A DNA stretch of 64,000 nt from a bacterium (GTDB lineage: Bacteria > UBP6 > JAFGXH01). Under the pieces are notes generated by a model. It was not told where the DNA came from. It was given only the letters and a program-made list of their open reading frames with translations, and did not search any database. The stretch lies in NCBI GenBank assembly GCA_027064085.1, contig JAMOQH010000157.1:17343-81342 (forward strand), read 5' to 3'. The translations under genes were made by a program, and so were the position numbers. Shown one piece after another: positions 53,245 to 63,624 of this stretch (positions are counted from its first letter, which is position 1; every line of letters starts with the position of its first letter).

Positions 53245-54342
53245 ATGAAAACAAAACGAATTAAAATAATATCCAAATCACCATCTCCTCCTTGGAATGA
53301 TTCTGCAAAAAACATTATAAAAGCAATTTTAGAAAATATTGAAAACTTTGATATTGAATACTACTCTGATGGAAAAACTAGATTTTCTGCCAATCATATA
53401 GAAAATAAAATATATAATGAAAACACTTCTTACTCTTTGTCCCTATCTCAGCAACTTTCAGTATTTTTAAATTTACTAAAGCCTGATTATAAAAACTCAA
53501 TTTATCATTATTTTTTCTCTCCAAATATAAAAACCTCCTTTGCAACATCATTTATTCAAAAACTGAAATATCAACCCTCAATACAAACAGTTTTATCACT
53601 TCCTAAAACATTTGATAATCCAGGGTTACTTTTTTTTGGAAATCAAATAGTTACAATGAGTGATACGGCTAAATTAAAGTTAAATAAACTTGGTTTTGAA
53701 AATATAACAAGAATCTATCCCGGTATAGATATTGAAAGCTTTAACAAAGATGAAATACTATACGAAAGAAATAAATTTGGAATAAATAATGAAACCCTAA
53801 CCATTCTTTATGCTGGCGACTATAACGATTCACTTTATTCGTTTTTAGAATTTATAAAAGAACAAGAAACTAAGAATAAAAAATACAAATTTATATTTGC
53901 AATAAGAGAAAAGAGTGAAAATGATAAAAAAGAGCTGTATAATTTAAAAATAAGAATAAAGCAACTTGGAATATCAAGGTCTTTTTTAAAATTATATCAA
54001 GAATTAAAAGATTTTAAAAAACTTTTATTAGCAAGCGATATACTTATTATGACTCAAACAGATTTATATGCAAAAATGGATATTCCTCTTGTTGTATTAG
54101 AAGCTATGGCTTATAAAAAAAGCATTATCCTTTTTGACAATCCATTTTTTAGAGAAATAAATAAAGATGATAATATTTTCATTGCCAAAAGCTTTCAAGA
54201 GTTATCAGTAATACTAAATAATGTTGAAAAATTATCAATCAGAACAGAAACAGGACTTAAAAATTTAAGTATTGTAAAAAAATATTTTACAAATAAAATT
54301 ATGGTAGAAAATTATGAAAAACTTTATCAAAAATTACTATAA
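53245..54342 (+). CDS. glycosyltransferase, GT4/GT-B fold
   Basis: 365 aa from the ATG at 53245; a TTG three codons earlier is in frame, and no clear ribosome site is seen for either. The N-terminal half is atypical and lacks a strong glycine loop (KIISKSPSPPWNDSAKN). The C-terminal GT4 nucleotide-sugar domain is clear: ITRIYPGIDIESF, LTILYAGDY, LLLASDILIMTQTDLYAKMD and the E-x7-E-like LVVLEAMAYKKSIILFD. It probably transfers a hexose to a lipid or glycan; specificity cannot be read. It overlaps the methyltransferase gene by 29 bases, so the two are coupled. Confidence 0.82.
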   Translation: MKTKRIKIISKSPSPPWNDSAKNIIKAILENIENFDIEYYSDGKTRFSANHIENKIYNENTSYSLSLSQQLSVFLNLLKPDYKNSIYHYFFSPNIKTSFATSFIQKLKYQPSIQTVLSLPKTFDNPGLLFFGNQIVTMSDTAKLKLNKLGFENITRIYPGIDIESFNKDEILYERNKFGINNETLTILYAGDYNDSLYSFLEFIKEQETKNKKYKFIFAIREKSENDKKELYNLKIRIKQLGISRSFLKLYQELKDFKKLLLASDILIMTQTDLYAKMDIPLVVLEAMAYKKSIILFDNPFFREINKDDNIFIAKSFQELSVILNNVEKLSIRTETGLKNLSIVKKYFTNKIMVENYEKLYQKLL

Positions 54343-55072
54343 AAACAAAGAAGTATCGCATATAGAAAATCAAGACTATTACGATTCATTTGCCCAAACA
54401 TACGAAAATAAAAGAGGGCAAGGATATCACCAAATGATTGATGATTTAGAAATATCCATTTTAGAAAATTATTTACATAAAACAGATAAAGTTCTTGAAT
54501 TAGGCTGTGGTACAGGCTTAATATTAAAAGAAATAGATAAAAAGGTGAGTAAAGCAATAGGTGTTGACTTATCTGAAAAAATGCTAGAAAAAGCTAAAAA
54601 TAGAGGATTAGAAGTTTATCAAGCAGAGGCTTCTAACATGCCTTTTGAAGACAATACATTCGACTTAGTATACTCCTATAAGGTATTAGCCCATATTGAA
54701 GCTATCGAAAAGACTTTGCATGAAATAAAAAGAGTATTAAAGCCTAATGGAATAGCTGTTTTAGAATTTTACAACAGAAATTCAATAAGAACTTTGGTAA
54801 AAAAAATAAAACCCTCAAACATAATATCAAAAAATATTACCGATAACTCTGTTTATACTAGATATGATACGCTAAAAGAAATTAAATGTTTTTTCCCAAG
54901 AGCATTTAATGTAAAAGCAATAAAAGGCATTAGAATTGTTAGTCCTGCATTTTTTATTTATGATTTACCAGTTATAAAAGATATATTTTATAAATCAGAA
55001 AACCTACTAAAGGATACACCACTTGCACAATTTGCAGGTTTTTTAATTATTGTTGTTGAAAATAATAAATAA
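54314..55072 (+). CDS. class I SAM-dependent methyltransferase
   Basis: 252 aa. SAM motif I is VLELGCGTGLILKEID, with AIGVDLSEKMLEKAK, DNTFDLVYSYKVLAHI (motif II) and EIKRVLKPNGIAVLEFYNRN (motif III). This is the UbiE/BioC-like methyltransferase-11 pattern. The N-terminal YYDSFAQTYENKRGQGYH is also typical. Overlap with the glycosyltransferase gene suggests a joint role in modifying a glycan or lipid. A hairpin (AGAAAGC-GTT-GCTTTCT, 55109-55125) lies downstream. Confidence 0.88.
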   Translation: MKNFIKNYYKNKEVSHIENQDYYDSFAQTYENKRGQGYHQMIDDLEISILENYLHKTDKVLELGCGTGLILKEIDKKVSKAIGVDLSEKMLEKAKNRGLEVYQAEASNMPFEDNTFDLVYSYKVLAHIEAIEKTLHEIKRVLKPNGIAVLEFYNRNSIRTLVKKIKPSNIISKNITDNSVYTRYDTLKEIKCFFPRAFNVKAIKGIRIVSPAFFIYDLPVIKDIFYKSENLLKDTPLAQFAGFLIIVVENNK

Positions 55073-55108
55073 TTTTTAGACATTAGGCTAAAAATTCCAT
55101 GTAAAATA

Positions 55109-55125
55109 AGAAAGCGTTGCTTTCT
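55109..55125 (+). terminator. hairpin after the methyltransferase gene
   Basis: AGAAAGC-GTT-GCTTTCT, a 7-bp perfect stem, lies inside an outer CCAT...ATGG pairing. There is no T-run directly after, so termination is only possible. A similar AAAGC-NNN-GCTTT core occurs in the bidirectional terminator near 25540. Confidence 0.35.
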
Positions 55126-55219
55126 CTAGTTGAAATGGCATAAAAGAACAAAAAAAGATAAAAAAGTTTGTTAAAATTATCCTCAAATGATATATTTACT
55201 TGTATTTTTAGGATTTGAA

Positions 55220-58200
55220 ATGGACAATCAATTACTACAAGAAGTTTTAAGCAAAAACACAACAGATAGAGATATTTTTCATGATTTAATGCAGTACAGA
55301 GTTAGAGAAATATTATTAATATCAACTGTTTACGATGCATACATAATAGAACAAGAAGGAAAGTTATCAGAATTAATTTTTAGAGAGTTTTATCAATTGA
55401 ATATATCAAATGCTCCCAGAATCACATCTGTTCCGTCTTATGAAAAGGCAGAGGCCAAAATAAAAAAAAGAAGTTATGATTTAGTTATCATTATGATGGG
55501 AGTAGATAAAAAATCTCCCTTTGAAATATCTAAAAAAATCAAAGAATTAAAAAAGAGAATGCCTATATTATTGCTCCTAAATAACAATAGTGATATAAAA
55601 TATCTTGCCAAGCATGAAGACAAATTAAAATATATAGAGAAATTGTTTGTTTGGAATGGAGACAGTAAAATATTTTTGGCAATGATAAAATACATTGAAG
55701 ATAAAATTAATGTAAAAAAGGATACTAAAAAAGGTATGGTAAGAGTTATTTTACTTGTAGAAGACTCTATTAGATACTATTCTAGATATTTACCAATAAT
55801 TTATACTGTTGTTATGAAACAAATACAAAATTTAATTGAAGAAGAAAGTGATGAATTTAGCAAAATGCTTAGAATGAGAGCTAGACCTAAAATATTAACT
55901 GTTTCTAACTACGATGATGCAGTGAAAATGTATCAAAAATACAAAGATTATTTATTGTGCGTAATCAGTGATGTTAAATATAAAAAAAATGGCATTATAG
56001 ATGAAAAAGCAGGAATTAAATTTATAAAATATGTAAAAAAAAGAACTCCAACTATTCCAACATTACTTCAATCATCAAATATTTTTAATGCTCCTAAAGC
56101 ATTTGAAAATGAAAGTAGTTTCTTGTACAAAAATTCAGAATCTTTACATCAAGAATTAAAAAAATACTTTGTTGATAATTTAGGATTTGGAAACTTTATA
56201 TTTAGAAATAAAGAGGGTGAAGAAATTGGATCTGCTCATACAATAGAAGAATTTGAAGAGTTACTAGAAACACTACCTAATGAATCAATAAAGTATCATG
56301 CTTATAAAAATCATTTTTCTGCTTGGCTTATTGCAAGAGGACATATTAAAGTTGCTCAAAAACTAAGGTCACAAAATGCAAATTCATTTGGTTCTATAAA
56401 AAAACTAAGAGCATCAATACTTTTACCCTTAAAAAAGATTATTTATGAAAGTAAAAAAGGTGAAATTATTGAATTTGAAAACTCTCGTTACCGAGAAGAT
56501 AGCTACATAACAAGACTTGCTCCAGGCTCACTTGGTGGAAAGGGTAGAGGAATGGCATTTTCTAGCTCAATGGTTGAAAATATTAATTTTTCAGAGTTAA
56601 TACCAAATATTTCAATAAAAATTCCCAAAACAGCAATAATTGGAACTCATGAATTTGAACAATTTATAGAAAACAATAAGTTTTTAGACGAAACAATATA
56701 TTTTGAAAAAGATTACTTAAGAACTAAAAATAATTTCTTAAAAGCAAAACTAACAAATAAGTTAATAGATAAATTAAAAAAATACCTAAAGGATATAAAT
56801 CGCCCTATCGCTGTTAGATCCTCGGGATTATTTGAAGACTCTTTACTTCATCCCTTTGCAGGCGTTTACCATACTTACTTATTACCTAATACCCACAAAG
56901 ATATTAATGTTAGATTAAAACAATTAACAGATGCAATAAAATTAGTTTACTCATCAATATTTACAGAAACAGCAAAAAATTATTTTGAAGCTGTTGATTA
57001 TAAAATTGAGGAAGAAAAAATGGCTGTAATTATTCAGGAGGTTATTGGTGAAAAATATGATGACTTGTATTATCCCCACATAAGCGGTGTTGCTCAATCT
57101 TATAATTACTATCCATTTTCCTATATGAAACCTGATGATGGAATAGTAGTCTTAGCACTTGGATTAGGAAGATATGTTGTAGAAGGCGAAAAAACATTTA
57201 GATTTTGCCCTAAATATCCAAAACTTGAAATATTATCAACAAAAGACCAATTTACAGCCAGTCAAACGGATTTTTATGCAATAGATTTAACAAAAAATGA
57301 ACCAAATTTATTAAAAGGTGAAGATATCACTCTTGTAAAGAAAACTATTGCAAGAGCAGAGGCAGACAAGGTATTAAATGACCTTGCATCAACTTATGAT
57401 ATAAAAAATGGAAGAGTTGTTCCAGGTACTTATACCCAAGGGCCACGAGTTATAAATTTTGCAAATACGATAAAATATAATAAATATCCTATTGCAAAGA
57501 CGGTTAGTTTAATTTTAGAGTTATTTAAAACAGCAATGGGTTCTCCTGTTGAAATAGAATTTGCTATAAACCTAAAGCCAAATAAAGAAAACAAGGCAAC
57601 ATTTTACATACTGCAAATAAAACCACTAATTAAAGGAGAGCATATTTTTGATATAAAAATGGATGAAATAAAAAAGGAAAATCTAGTTTTATATACAGAG
57701 TATTGTTTAGGTAATGGGTTAATTGATAGCATAGAAGACATTATTATTGTTGATCACGATAAATTTGATAAGTCTAAAACCCTTGACATGGTTAATGAAG
57801 TAGAATATTTTAATAATAAGTTTAAAAAATTGGATAAAAAATACATACTTGTAGGGCCTGGCCGTTGGGGCACAAGCGATAGGTGGCTTGGAATTCCTGT
57901 TTTATGGACACAAATATCAAATGCAAAAGTAATAGTAGAAACAGACTTAAAAGACTTTTCTCCCGATGCCTCATTAGGTTCTCACTTTTTTCATAATATT
58001 GTATCAATGGATGTTGGTTATTTTACAATAAAAAGAGACAGTAAGACAAATTATATTGATTTTGATAAGATTTTAGAAAATTCAGAATTGGTTGAAGAGT
58101 TAAAATACTGTAAACACCTTAAGTTTAAAAAACCTATCTCAATAATGATGGATGGAAAGCAGGGCATTTCTTTAATAGAAATACAGAGCAATAAGAAAGA

Positions 58201-58246
58201 AGATTGTGAAAATTGTTTAGACAATAGCGACTTTATGTTTCATTAA
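55220..58246 (+). CDS. receiver-like / PEP-synthase-type ATP-grasp protein (pyruvate phosphate dikinase N-terminal domain)
   Basis: 1008 aa from the ATG at 55220 (AGGA 6 nt upstream; an earlier in-frame ATG at 55187 has none). Two receiver-like domains occupy about 25-165 (ILLISTVYDAYI; YDLVIIMMGVD) and about 170-330 (VILLVEDSIRYYSRYL; LLCVISDVKY). The PPDK/PEP-synthase nucleotide-binding domain follows: LAPGSLGGKGRGMAF, RPIAVRSSGLFEDS, FAGVYHTYLLPN and VEIEFAINL...FYILQIKPL. The phospho-histidine swivel domain and the PEP-binding barrel are absent. A conserved C-terminal module (VGPGRWGTSDRWLGIPVLW; GSHFFHNIVS) replaces them. Probably regulatory rather than gluconeogenic. Confidence 0.82.
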   Translation: MDNQLLQEVLSKNTTDRDIFHDLMQYRVREILLISTVYDAYIIEQEGKLSELIFREFYQLNISNAPRITSVPSYEKAEAKIKKRSYDLVIIMMGVDKKSPFEISKKIKELKKRMPILLLLNNNSDIKYLAKHEDKLKYIEKLFVWNGDSKIFLAMIKYIEDKINVKKDTKKGMVRVILLVEDSIRYYSRYLPIIYTVVMKQIQNLIEEESDEFSKMLRMRARPKILTVSNYDDAVKMYQKYKDYLLCVISDVKYKKNGIIDEKAGIKFIKYVKKRTPTIPTLLQSSNIFNAPKAFENESSFLYKNSESLHQELKKYFVDNLGFGNFIFRNKEGEEIGSAHTIEEFEELLETLPNESIKYHAYKNHFSAWLIARGHIKVAQKLRSQNANSFGSIKKLRASILLPLKKIIYESKKGEIIEFENSRYREDSYITRLAPGSLGGKGRGMAFSSSMVENINFSELIPNISIKIPKTAIIGTHEFEQFIENNKFLDETIYFEKDYLRTKNNFLKAKLTNKLIDKLKKYLKDINRPIAVRSSGLFEDSLLHPFAGVYHTYLLPNTHKDINVRLKQLTDAIKLVYSSIFTETAKNYFEAVDYKIEEEKMAVIIQEVIGEKYDDLYYPHISGVAQSYNYYPFSYMKPDDGIVVLALGLGRYVVEGEKTFRFCPKYPKLEILSTKDQFTASQTDFYAIDLTKNEPNLLKGEDITLVKKTIARAEADKVLNDLASTYDIKNGRVVPGTYTQGPRVINFANTIKYNKYPIAKTVSLILELFKTAMGSPVEIEFAINLKPNKENKATFYILQIKPLIKGEHIFDIKMDEIKKENLVLYTEYCLGNGLIDSIEDIIIVDHDKFDKSKTLDMVNEVEYFNNKFKKLDKKYILVGPGRWGTSDRWLGIPVLWTQISNAKVIVETDLKDFSPDASLGSHFFHNIVSMDVGYFTIKRDSKTNYIDFDKILENSELVEELKYCKHLKFKKPISIMMDGKQGISLIEIQSNKKEDCENCLDNSDFMFH

Positions 58247-59705
58247 TATCTTTTATAGCCTTTTTCTTAAATATTGACTTAAAATCATCTAAATCCTTCT
58301 TTTTAAACTCGAATAAAGTAAAAAATAAAATATAAATAAATACTCCACCTACAATTAATGATATTAAACCTTCAATTATATTTAAACGCTCTTTAAATAA
58401 CTGAAAACTAAAGTGAAAGACTAAAAAGATTAACAAAAAACGAATAAGAGTTTTTATTGGAACAAATGCTTTATATACGTTAAAAACATAGATAGAAGAA
58501 AGTAGCCATGCCATAAAAAAAGAAATACTAGTAGCAATTACAGCTCCATATAAGTAATACTTTGAAATAAGAAAATAATTTAATAAAACGTCAATAGGGA
58601 TAATAATAATTGTTATAAACATTGAAATTTTGGGACTTCCTGATGCTGTAATAATAGTTATATTAATCATAAAAAGAGCTAAAAATAAAACACCTACAAC
58701 AAGAATAGACAAATAAATAGAATTTTCAACAAAAGTAGAACCATAAATTATTTTTAAAAAAATAGAAGGGTAGGCCGAAATTAAAATAACAAATGGCGCC
58801 GCAATTAAAAGACTATACCTCAAGCTTGTTTCAATATATGTTTTTATCAATTTATTATCATTTAATTGAGATAGTTTTGAGATAAAAGGAAAAATAATAA
58901 ATGTAATTGAAATTACAATTTGATAAGGAATCCTAGATAGGGTAGTAACGGTTAAGTAGTTTCCTCCATTAATTAAAACAGTTTCTTTATTGGATAAAAT
59001 ACCTAGGATCCAGGTATCCAAATTTAATAGTATATAAAAAAATAATTGAGATACGATTATTGGCAAAGAAAACTTTACTAATTCTTTGTATTTTATATCA
59101 TTTTCTCCATTTGTTTTTTTAGTTATTGATAATAAATATGCCAAAACCGTAATAATAGCAGTAGCAAGAACCCAAGCCCATAAAAGCCCGTAGAGCTTAA
59201 AGCCTAAAAACAAAGAAATAGAAACAAGTAAAACCTTTAATGTGCTATAAGTCATATCAAACAGAGCCTGGTTTTTAAATTTCTTTTGACCATTAAAAAC
59301 ACCTATTAAAACAGCATAAACAGAGTAAAACAATACAATTATTATAGCTATTCTAAAATAAGTACTATTTTGGGTATCTTTGGTGATAATTAGAGATATT
59401 TTATCAGCAAAAAACTGTAAAAATAGAAATAAAGTAATAGAAATAGAAACAAATAATTTTAATATCTTATTTTTAATACTTTTTATATCTTCAGGCTTAG
59501 CTCTTGATATGAAATGAGAGGCTGTTTGGACGCCTCCTTGCACTAAAATCATATTCATAGGTGAAACAACACTGTTTACATAATTAAACATTCCTATTAA
59601 AGATTTACTCAAAAGCCTTGCTATTACCATTTGAAAAACATAACCGGTAATCATAAAATATATTTTAGCAACAGGAATGAGTAAAGCATCTTTTTTTATA
59701 GCCAT
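58233..59705 (-). CDS. polysaccharide/lipid flippase of the MOP superfamily (Wzx/MurJ-like)
   Basis: 490 aa with about 14 hydrophobic helices. The N-terminus AIKKDALLIPVAKIYFMITGYVFQMVIA and the VVSPMNMILVQGGVQTASHF region fit the oligosaccharide-flippase branch (Polysacc_synt) of the MOP family. It should move a lipid-linked glycan across the inner membrane. The nearby glycosyltransferase and methyltransferase could make the substrate. GGAG precedes the ATG. The 3' end overlaps the convergent receiver/PEP-synthase-like gene by 14 bases. Confidence 0.88.
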   Translation of the reverse strand: MAIKKDALLIPVAKIYFMITGYVFQMVIARLLSKSLIGMFNYVNSVVSPMNMILVQGGVQTASHFISRAKPEDIKSIKNKILKLFVSISITLFLFLQFFADKISLIITKDTQNSTYFRIAIIIVLFYSVYAVLIGVFNGQKKFKNQALFDMTYSTLKVLLVSISLFLGFKLYGLLWAWVLATAIITVLAYLLSITKKTNGENDIKYKELVKFSLPIIVSQLFFYILLNLDTWILGILSNKETVLINGGNYLTVTTLSRIPYQIVISITFIIFPFISKLSQLNDNKLIKTYIETSLRYSLLIAAPFVILISAYPSIFLKIIYGSTFVENSIYLSILVVGVLFLALFMINITIITASGSPKISMFITIIIIPIDVLLNYFLISKYYLYGAVIATSISFFMAWLLSSIYVFNVYKAFVPIKTLIRFLLIFLVFHFSFQLFKERLNIIEGLISLIVGGVFIYILFFTLFEFKKKDLDDFKSIFKKKAIKDINET

Positions 59706-59866
59706 TTAAGCTCCATAAATAAATATATTTATTAACATAATTGAAGCTAAATAATCCAATAAGGAGTTTTTTAATAAGTTTTTTATTTTAGAATCTCTTA
59801 ATTTTGAGACTTTAGGCTTAAAATTCAAGCGAAAATGTTATTTATAACAGTTAAGCGAATAAATAA

Positions 59867-62800
59867 TTACTTTACAACTGATAATCCTATCTCTTTTCTT
59901 AACTCTAAATAATCATCACTAACTGAATAATTTAAAATATCTGCAATTTTAGCCTTATAATCAGCTTTTGATAATACACCAACGGTTTCTCTTTTAAACA
60001 TGTTTTCTAATAATTCCAAATCTTGAGTAAGCAAAAATGCAATTCTATCACTTGTAAATTCAACCGCATTTAACCACTTATTTAAATCTATGCTACCCTT
60101 TGCTTTAAAAAAAGCCTCAACTACATCTCTGATACTTTCTAATGTTTCAGGTGAAGTATATTTTTCAAAAAAGTTTGTAATTGCTTGCAACTGTTCTAAA
60201 TCACCCGATAAACTTAAAGTTGGCTTAACATAGGATAATACTCCTAAAAATATATTTTTAACTACTTGCCCTGGTACAATTTTAGCTAGTAAAAACTCAG
60301 GCTTTAAATATGTTAAATTTTTACCTAACAAATATAATAATTCCTTATCTCTGTTGTTATTGTAAACATCAAAACCTATTTGTAATGACATAGACCCATC
60401 ATTTCTGTTTATAAAATTAACTCCACTTACTCCTTGTTTTAGATATAGGGGATACAACGGCCTGTTTAAAAATACAGAAATTTGTTGATAAACAGTTGAA
60501 AATAAATTATTGTTTTTATTCAAATCAAGAATTTCTTTAGGATTAAGCTTATAATCTTTCTCGGATTTAGAGTATAATGTTGCCATTGGTACACTAATTG
60601 AATTAAATATATCTGTAATTTGATTTTTTAATCTATGATGAATAATTTTATCCCAATGATAATCAGAAAGAACCATATTAAAGTCTAATCTAGATTTATT
60701 TTTAAATTTCTTTAATATTGTTTCTTGTTCTGAGTTTAACTTTCCAAGATATCTTAAATTTCTGGCAACAACATAGGCCGCATCATATTTTTTACTTGCA
60801 ACAAAGGCATTAAATAATATTTGATAATTATTTACATCTAGTGGATTCGTTTTTATGTTTTTTCTTAATAATTCTATTTGTCTTTTAGGATTTTTATTAA
60901 GTTTCATATATACATTTACAATCATAGATCTTAATTTTGTGTTTTTACTATCAATTTTTAAAGCTTGCTCTAAAGCAGTTACTGCTTGCTCTAAATTATT
61001 TAATCTAGATGCATAAATATCTGCAATTGTTAACCAATATACCTTATTATTCTTAACGCTATCACTTAATTTAATTTTATCAATATAAAAAGAAATTAAT
61101 TGAGGCCATAAACCTAATTTTTTTAAATATTTTTCATATCCTGAAATGACTTCTTCATCATCTGGTAGTTCATCGTATAATTCTTTATAAATAAGAATAG
61201 TTTGCTTATCATCTTTTAAGTTGTTTTCATAAATACTTAAAAGTTCAAATTTATAATCAATAATTTTATCACTATCTTTTTCTATCTCTATCAATCTTTT
61301 TATAATTTGAACAGATTTTTCAAAATTTTTAGAACTCATATACCTATCAAGTAATACAAGTAATTGCTCCTCACTATTTGCTCCTAACTTATATACCTCA
61401 TTATAATACTTTAATGATTCTTCTGAGTTATTAAATTTTTTCTTATAAATTTCTGCAATTTCTGTATACAAATCAATTAATTCTTGTTTATCATCTATCA
61501 AATCAATAATTTCAAGCCTTACTTTAATAGAAGACTCATAATCATCTTCAGTATCCAATAATTTATAATATTCTTTTAAAAAATTAACATCCGCTCTAGA
61601 TATAGTAAGAGCCTCTTCAAAAAACTTTCTAGCCTTTCTATCTTTTAGTTTTGCAGAAACAGTTGCAATATTAACTAAAACTTCATACCTTTGATCTTCT
61701 TCAATTGATTTGAATTGAGTTAATATAAACTGATAAGTTCTTTGAGCTTTTTGATATTCCTCAAGCTCTTTGTATACATTAGCCAAATTCCAAATAGAAT
61801 CAAAATCTTTTTTATTTAAATCATTAGCTTTTTTATAAAATACTGCAGCATCTTCTTTTTTACCAAGATTATATGAAATTTGAGCAAGTTTAAAGTATAA
61901 ATCAAAATTCTTTTTTAAAGTTATTGCCTTTCCTATTTCAGAAAGAGTATCCTCAATCATTGAATATAATTCATTTTCAAATACGAATTCTAATATTTTT
62001 ATTGCTAAATCCGTATCTTTAGGATTATATTTAATAGATTTAATAAAAAACTCTATCGCCTTCTCTGGTTCCATCATTTTTTCTTGATATATTTCACCAA
62101 TTTCTTTTAATGAGACAGCTTTTTCCCTTGGAGTTCTAAGTTGCTCAATCGATGATATTTTATACTCTAATAATATATCATAATTATCAGATTCTTTGGA
62201 AATTATCTCAATATATTTTAAAGCTTTAACCTCTCCTTCTTTATAAGCATCTATAAAAAATTGAAAACTATCTTCTTTGGCATCTAATTGCTTATATAAT
62301 ATCTCTGCTAAGATAAATGATAATTTTCCCTTTTCTGCACCTTCAATATTTTGAACCTTTAATTTTAATAAGTCAGCTTTTTCATCCCACATTTTTTTCA
62401 TAGTAAAAAGTTTATCTAAAGCTTTAAATGCAGGCTCATCATTAGAATTAAGGTTTAGTGTATTGTAGTAAAAATCAATAGCTCTTGCCTCATCTTTACC
62501 ACGAGTAAGATAATAGTGTCCTAATTTATTATTTAATTCTATTAATTTTAATTTATTTTCATCAGTTTTTTCTTTTTTAGATAAAATCTCTACTTGTTTT
62601 TCAAGAGCTGTTATTTCATTAGGAACTAAAGATAATAATTTTTCATAAATATCATAGGCATCATCATCTTCTTCAAGTTTATAAAATAATATCTCACCTA
62701 TCTTTAAATATAAATCTTTTTTAATATTTCTATCAACAATATTATCAATGATTCCTTCATAGAATCCAAGAAGCTCTTCATGCATTCCTGTTTCTTCAAC

Positions 62801-63601
62801 CATGTCTTCTAGTTGTTCTTTTATTCTTTTATCTTTTGGATTTTTTTGCAACTCTTTTGATAAACTCATAAAAACTTTATCTTTATTCTGAGTCTTATTT
62901 TGATAAATATCAACTAATTTATCTGTATAATATTTTTTAGTTTTAGGATCTAATCTTTCTTCAAGTCTCTTTTCTATTAATTTTGCAAGAACTTGCCATT
63001 CTTCTAGGTTTTCAAGTAATTCTTCTAGTTTTGAAAAATGTTCTTTAGACTTTGGTTTATCTTCTTCAACAAGTAATTTATAATAATCAATTACTTTATT
63101 CATTTCGCCTAAATTTTCAGCAACCTCTTTCATTTTTAATAAAGAGGCCACTCTAACTCTTTTATTTTTTTCATAAGAAAGAGCTTTTTCACTTATATCT
63201 AACCACTCATCGTAAATTTCAGCTTTATACAGTGTATCAGCTAGTGGAGCATAAGGTTTATCAAAGTCAGGATTATTTTCAATAGCAAGCTTTAAAAGCT
63301 CAATTTGTCTTTCAATATCATCAGGTTGATTTTTTTCTATAAAAATTGCCCATTCATAGTAAAGCTTTCCAAGAAAAACAAAAACAGACTCCCCATTGTA
63401 AAGGGTGGGTACCTCTCCTGTTTCCTCAAGAGCTGTTTGCAAAATACTATTAACTAAATCTACAATTAATTCAAATCCTTCAAGAGCTTCATCGTATAAT
63501 CTTGATTTTATACATAAATTTTTATATTCAACATACAGGGAAAGATCTTCAGGATTGTTTTCAATTTGTTCTAATAATAATTCTATCTTATTTTCATTCA
63601 C
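59867..63601 (-). CDS. 1244-residue TPR-repeat protein with Myxococcota-type C-terminal domain
   Basis: No signal peptide. Residues about 1-1000 are helical repeats of TPR/HAT type; clear units include EKAIEFFIKSIKYNPKDTDL, KEDAAVFYKKANDLNKKDFD and EQAVTALEQALKIDSKNTKL. The last 240 residues form a separate domain with DKELLYLLGKNLTYLKPEFL and LNKWLNAVEFTSDRIAFLLT followed by QDLELLENM. I recall the same pattern (RElxFxxGrxLxxxRPEH; WxxAVExTxDRxGLLLxGD) at the end of giant TPR proteins from Myxococcota; it resembles a metalloprotease fold without HExxH. GTG start with GGAGG 5 nt upstream. Probably a scaffold. Confidence 0.85.
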   Translation of the reverse strand: MNENKIELLLEQIENNPEDLSLYVEYKNLCIKSRLYDEALEGFELIVDLVNSILQTALEETGEVPTLYNGESVFVFLGKLYYEWAIFIEKNQPDDIERQIELLKLAIENNPDFDKPYAPLADTLYKAEIYDEWLDISEKALSYEKNKRVRVASLLKMKEVAENLGEMNKVIDYYKLLVEEDKPKSKEHFSKLEELLENLEEWQVLAKLIEKRLEERLDPKTKKYYTDKLVDIYQNKTQNKDKVFMSLSKELQKNPKDKRIKEQLEDMVEETGMHEELLGFYEGIIDNIVDRNIKKDLYLKIGEILFYKLEEDDDAYDIYEKLLSLVPNEITALEKQVEILSKKEKTDENKLKLIELNNKLGHYYLTRGKDEARAIDFYYNTLNLNSNDEPAFKALDKLFTMKKMWDEKADLLKLKVQNIEGAEKGKLSFILAEILYKQLDAKEDSFQFFIDAYKEGEVKALKYIEIISKESDNYDILLEYKISSIEQLRTPREKAVSLKEIGEIYQEKMMEPEKAIEFFIKSIKYNPKDTDLAIKILEFVFENELYSMIEDTLSEIGKAITLKKNFDLYFKLAQISYNLGKKEDAAVFYKKANDLNKKDFDSIWNLANVYKELEEYQKAQRTYQFILTQFKSIEEDQRYEVLVNIATVSAKLKDRKARKFFEEALTISRADVNFLKEYYKLLDTEDDYESSIKVRLEIIDLIDDKQELIDLYTEIAEIYKKKFNNSEESLKYYNEVYKLGANSEEQLLVLLDRYMSSKNFEKSVQIIKRLIEIEKDSDKIIDYKFELLSIYENNLKDDKQTILIYKELYDELPDDEEVISGYEKYLKKLGLWPQLISFYIDKIKLSDSVKNNKVYWLTIADIYASRLNNLEQAVTALEQALKIDSKNTKLRSMIVNVYMKLNKNPKRQIELLRKNIKTNPLDVNNYQILFNAFVASKKYDAAYVVARNLRYLGKLNSEQETILKKFKNKSRLDFNMVLSDYHWDKIIHHRLKNQITDIFNSISVPMATLYSKSEKDYKLNPKEILDLNKNNNLFSTVYQQISVFLNRPLYPLYLKQGVSGVNFINRNDGSMSLQIGFDVYNNNRDKELLYLLGKNLTYLKPEFLLAKIVPGQVVKNIFLGVLSYVKPTLSLSGDLEQLQAITNFFEKYTSPETLESIRDVVEAFFKAKGSIDLNKWLNAVEFTSDRIAFLLTQDLELLENMFKRETVGVLSKADYKAKIADILNYSVSDDYLELRKEIGLSVVK

Positions 63602-63624
63602 TTAAACCTCCACATTTAAGTGGA

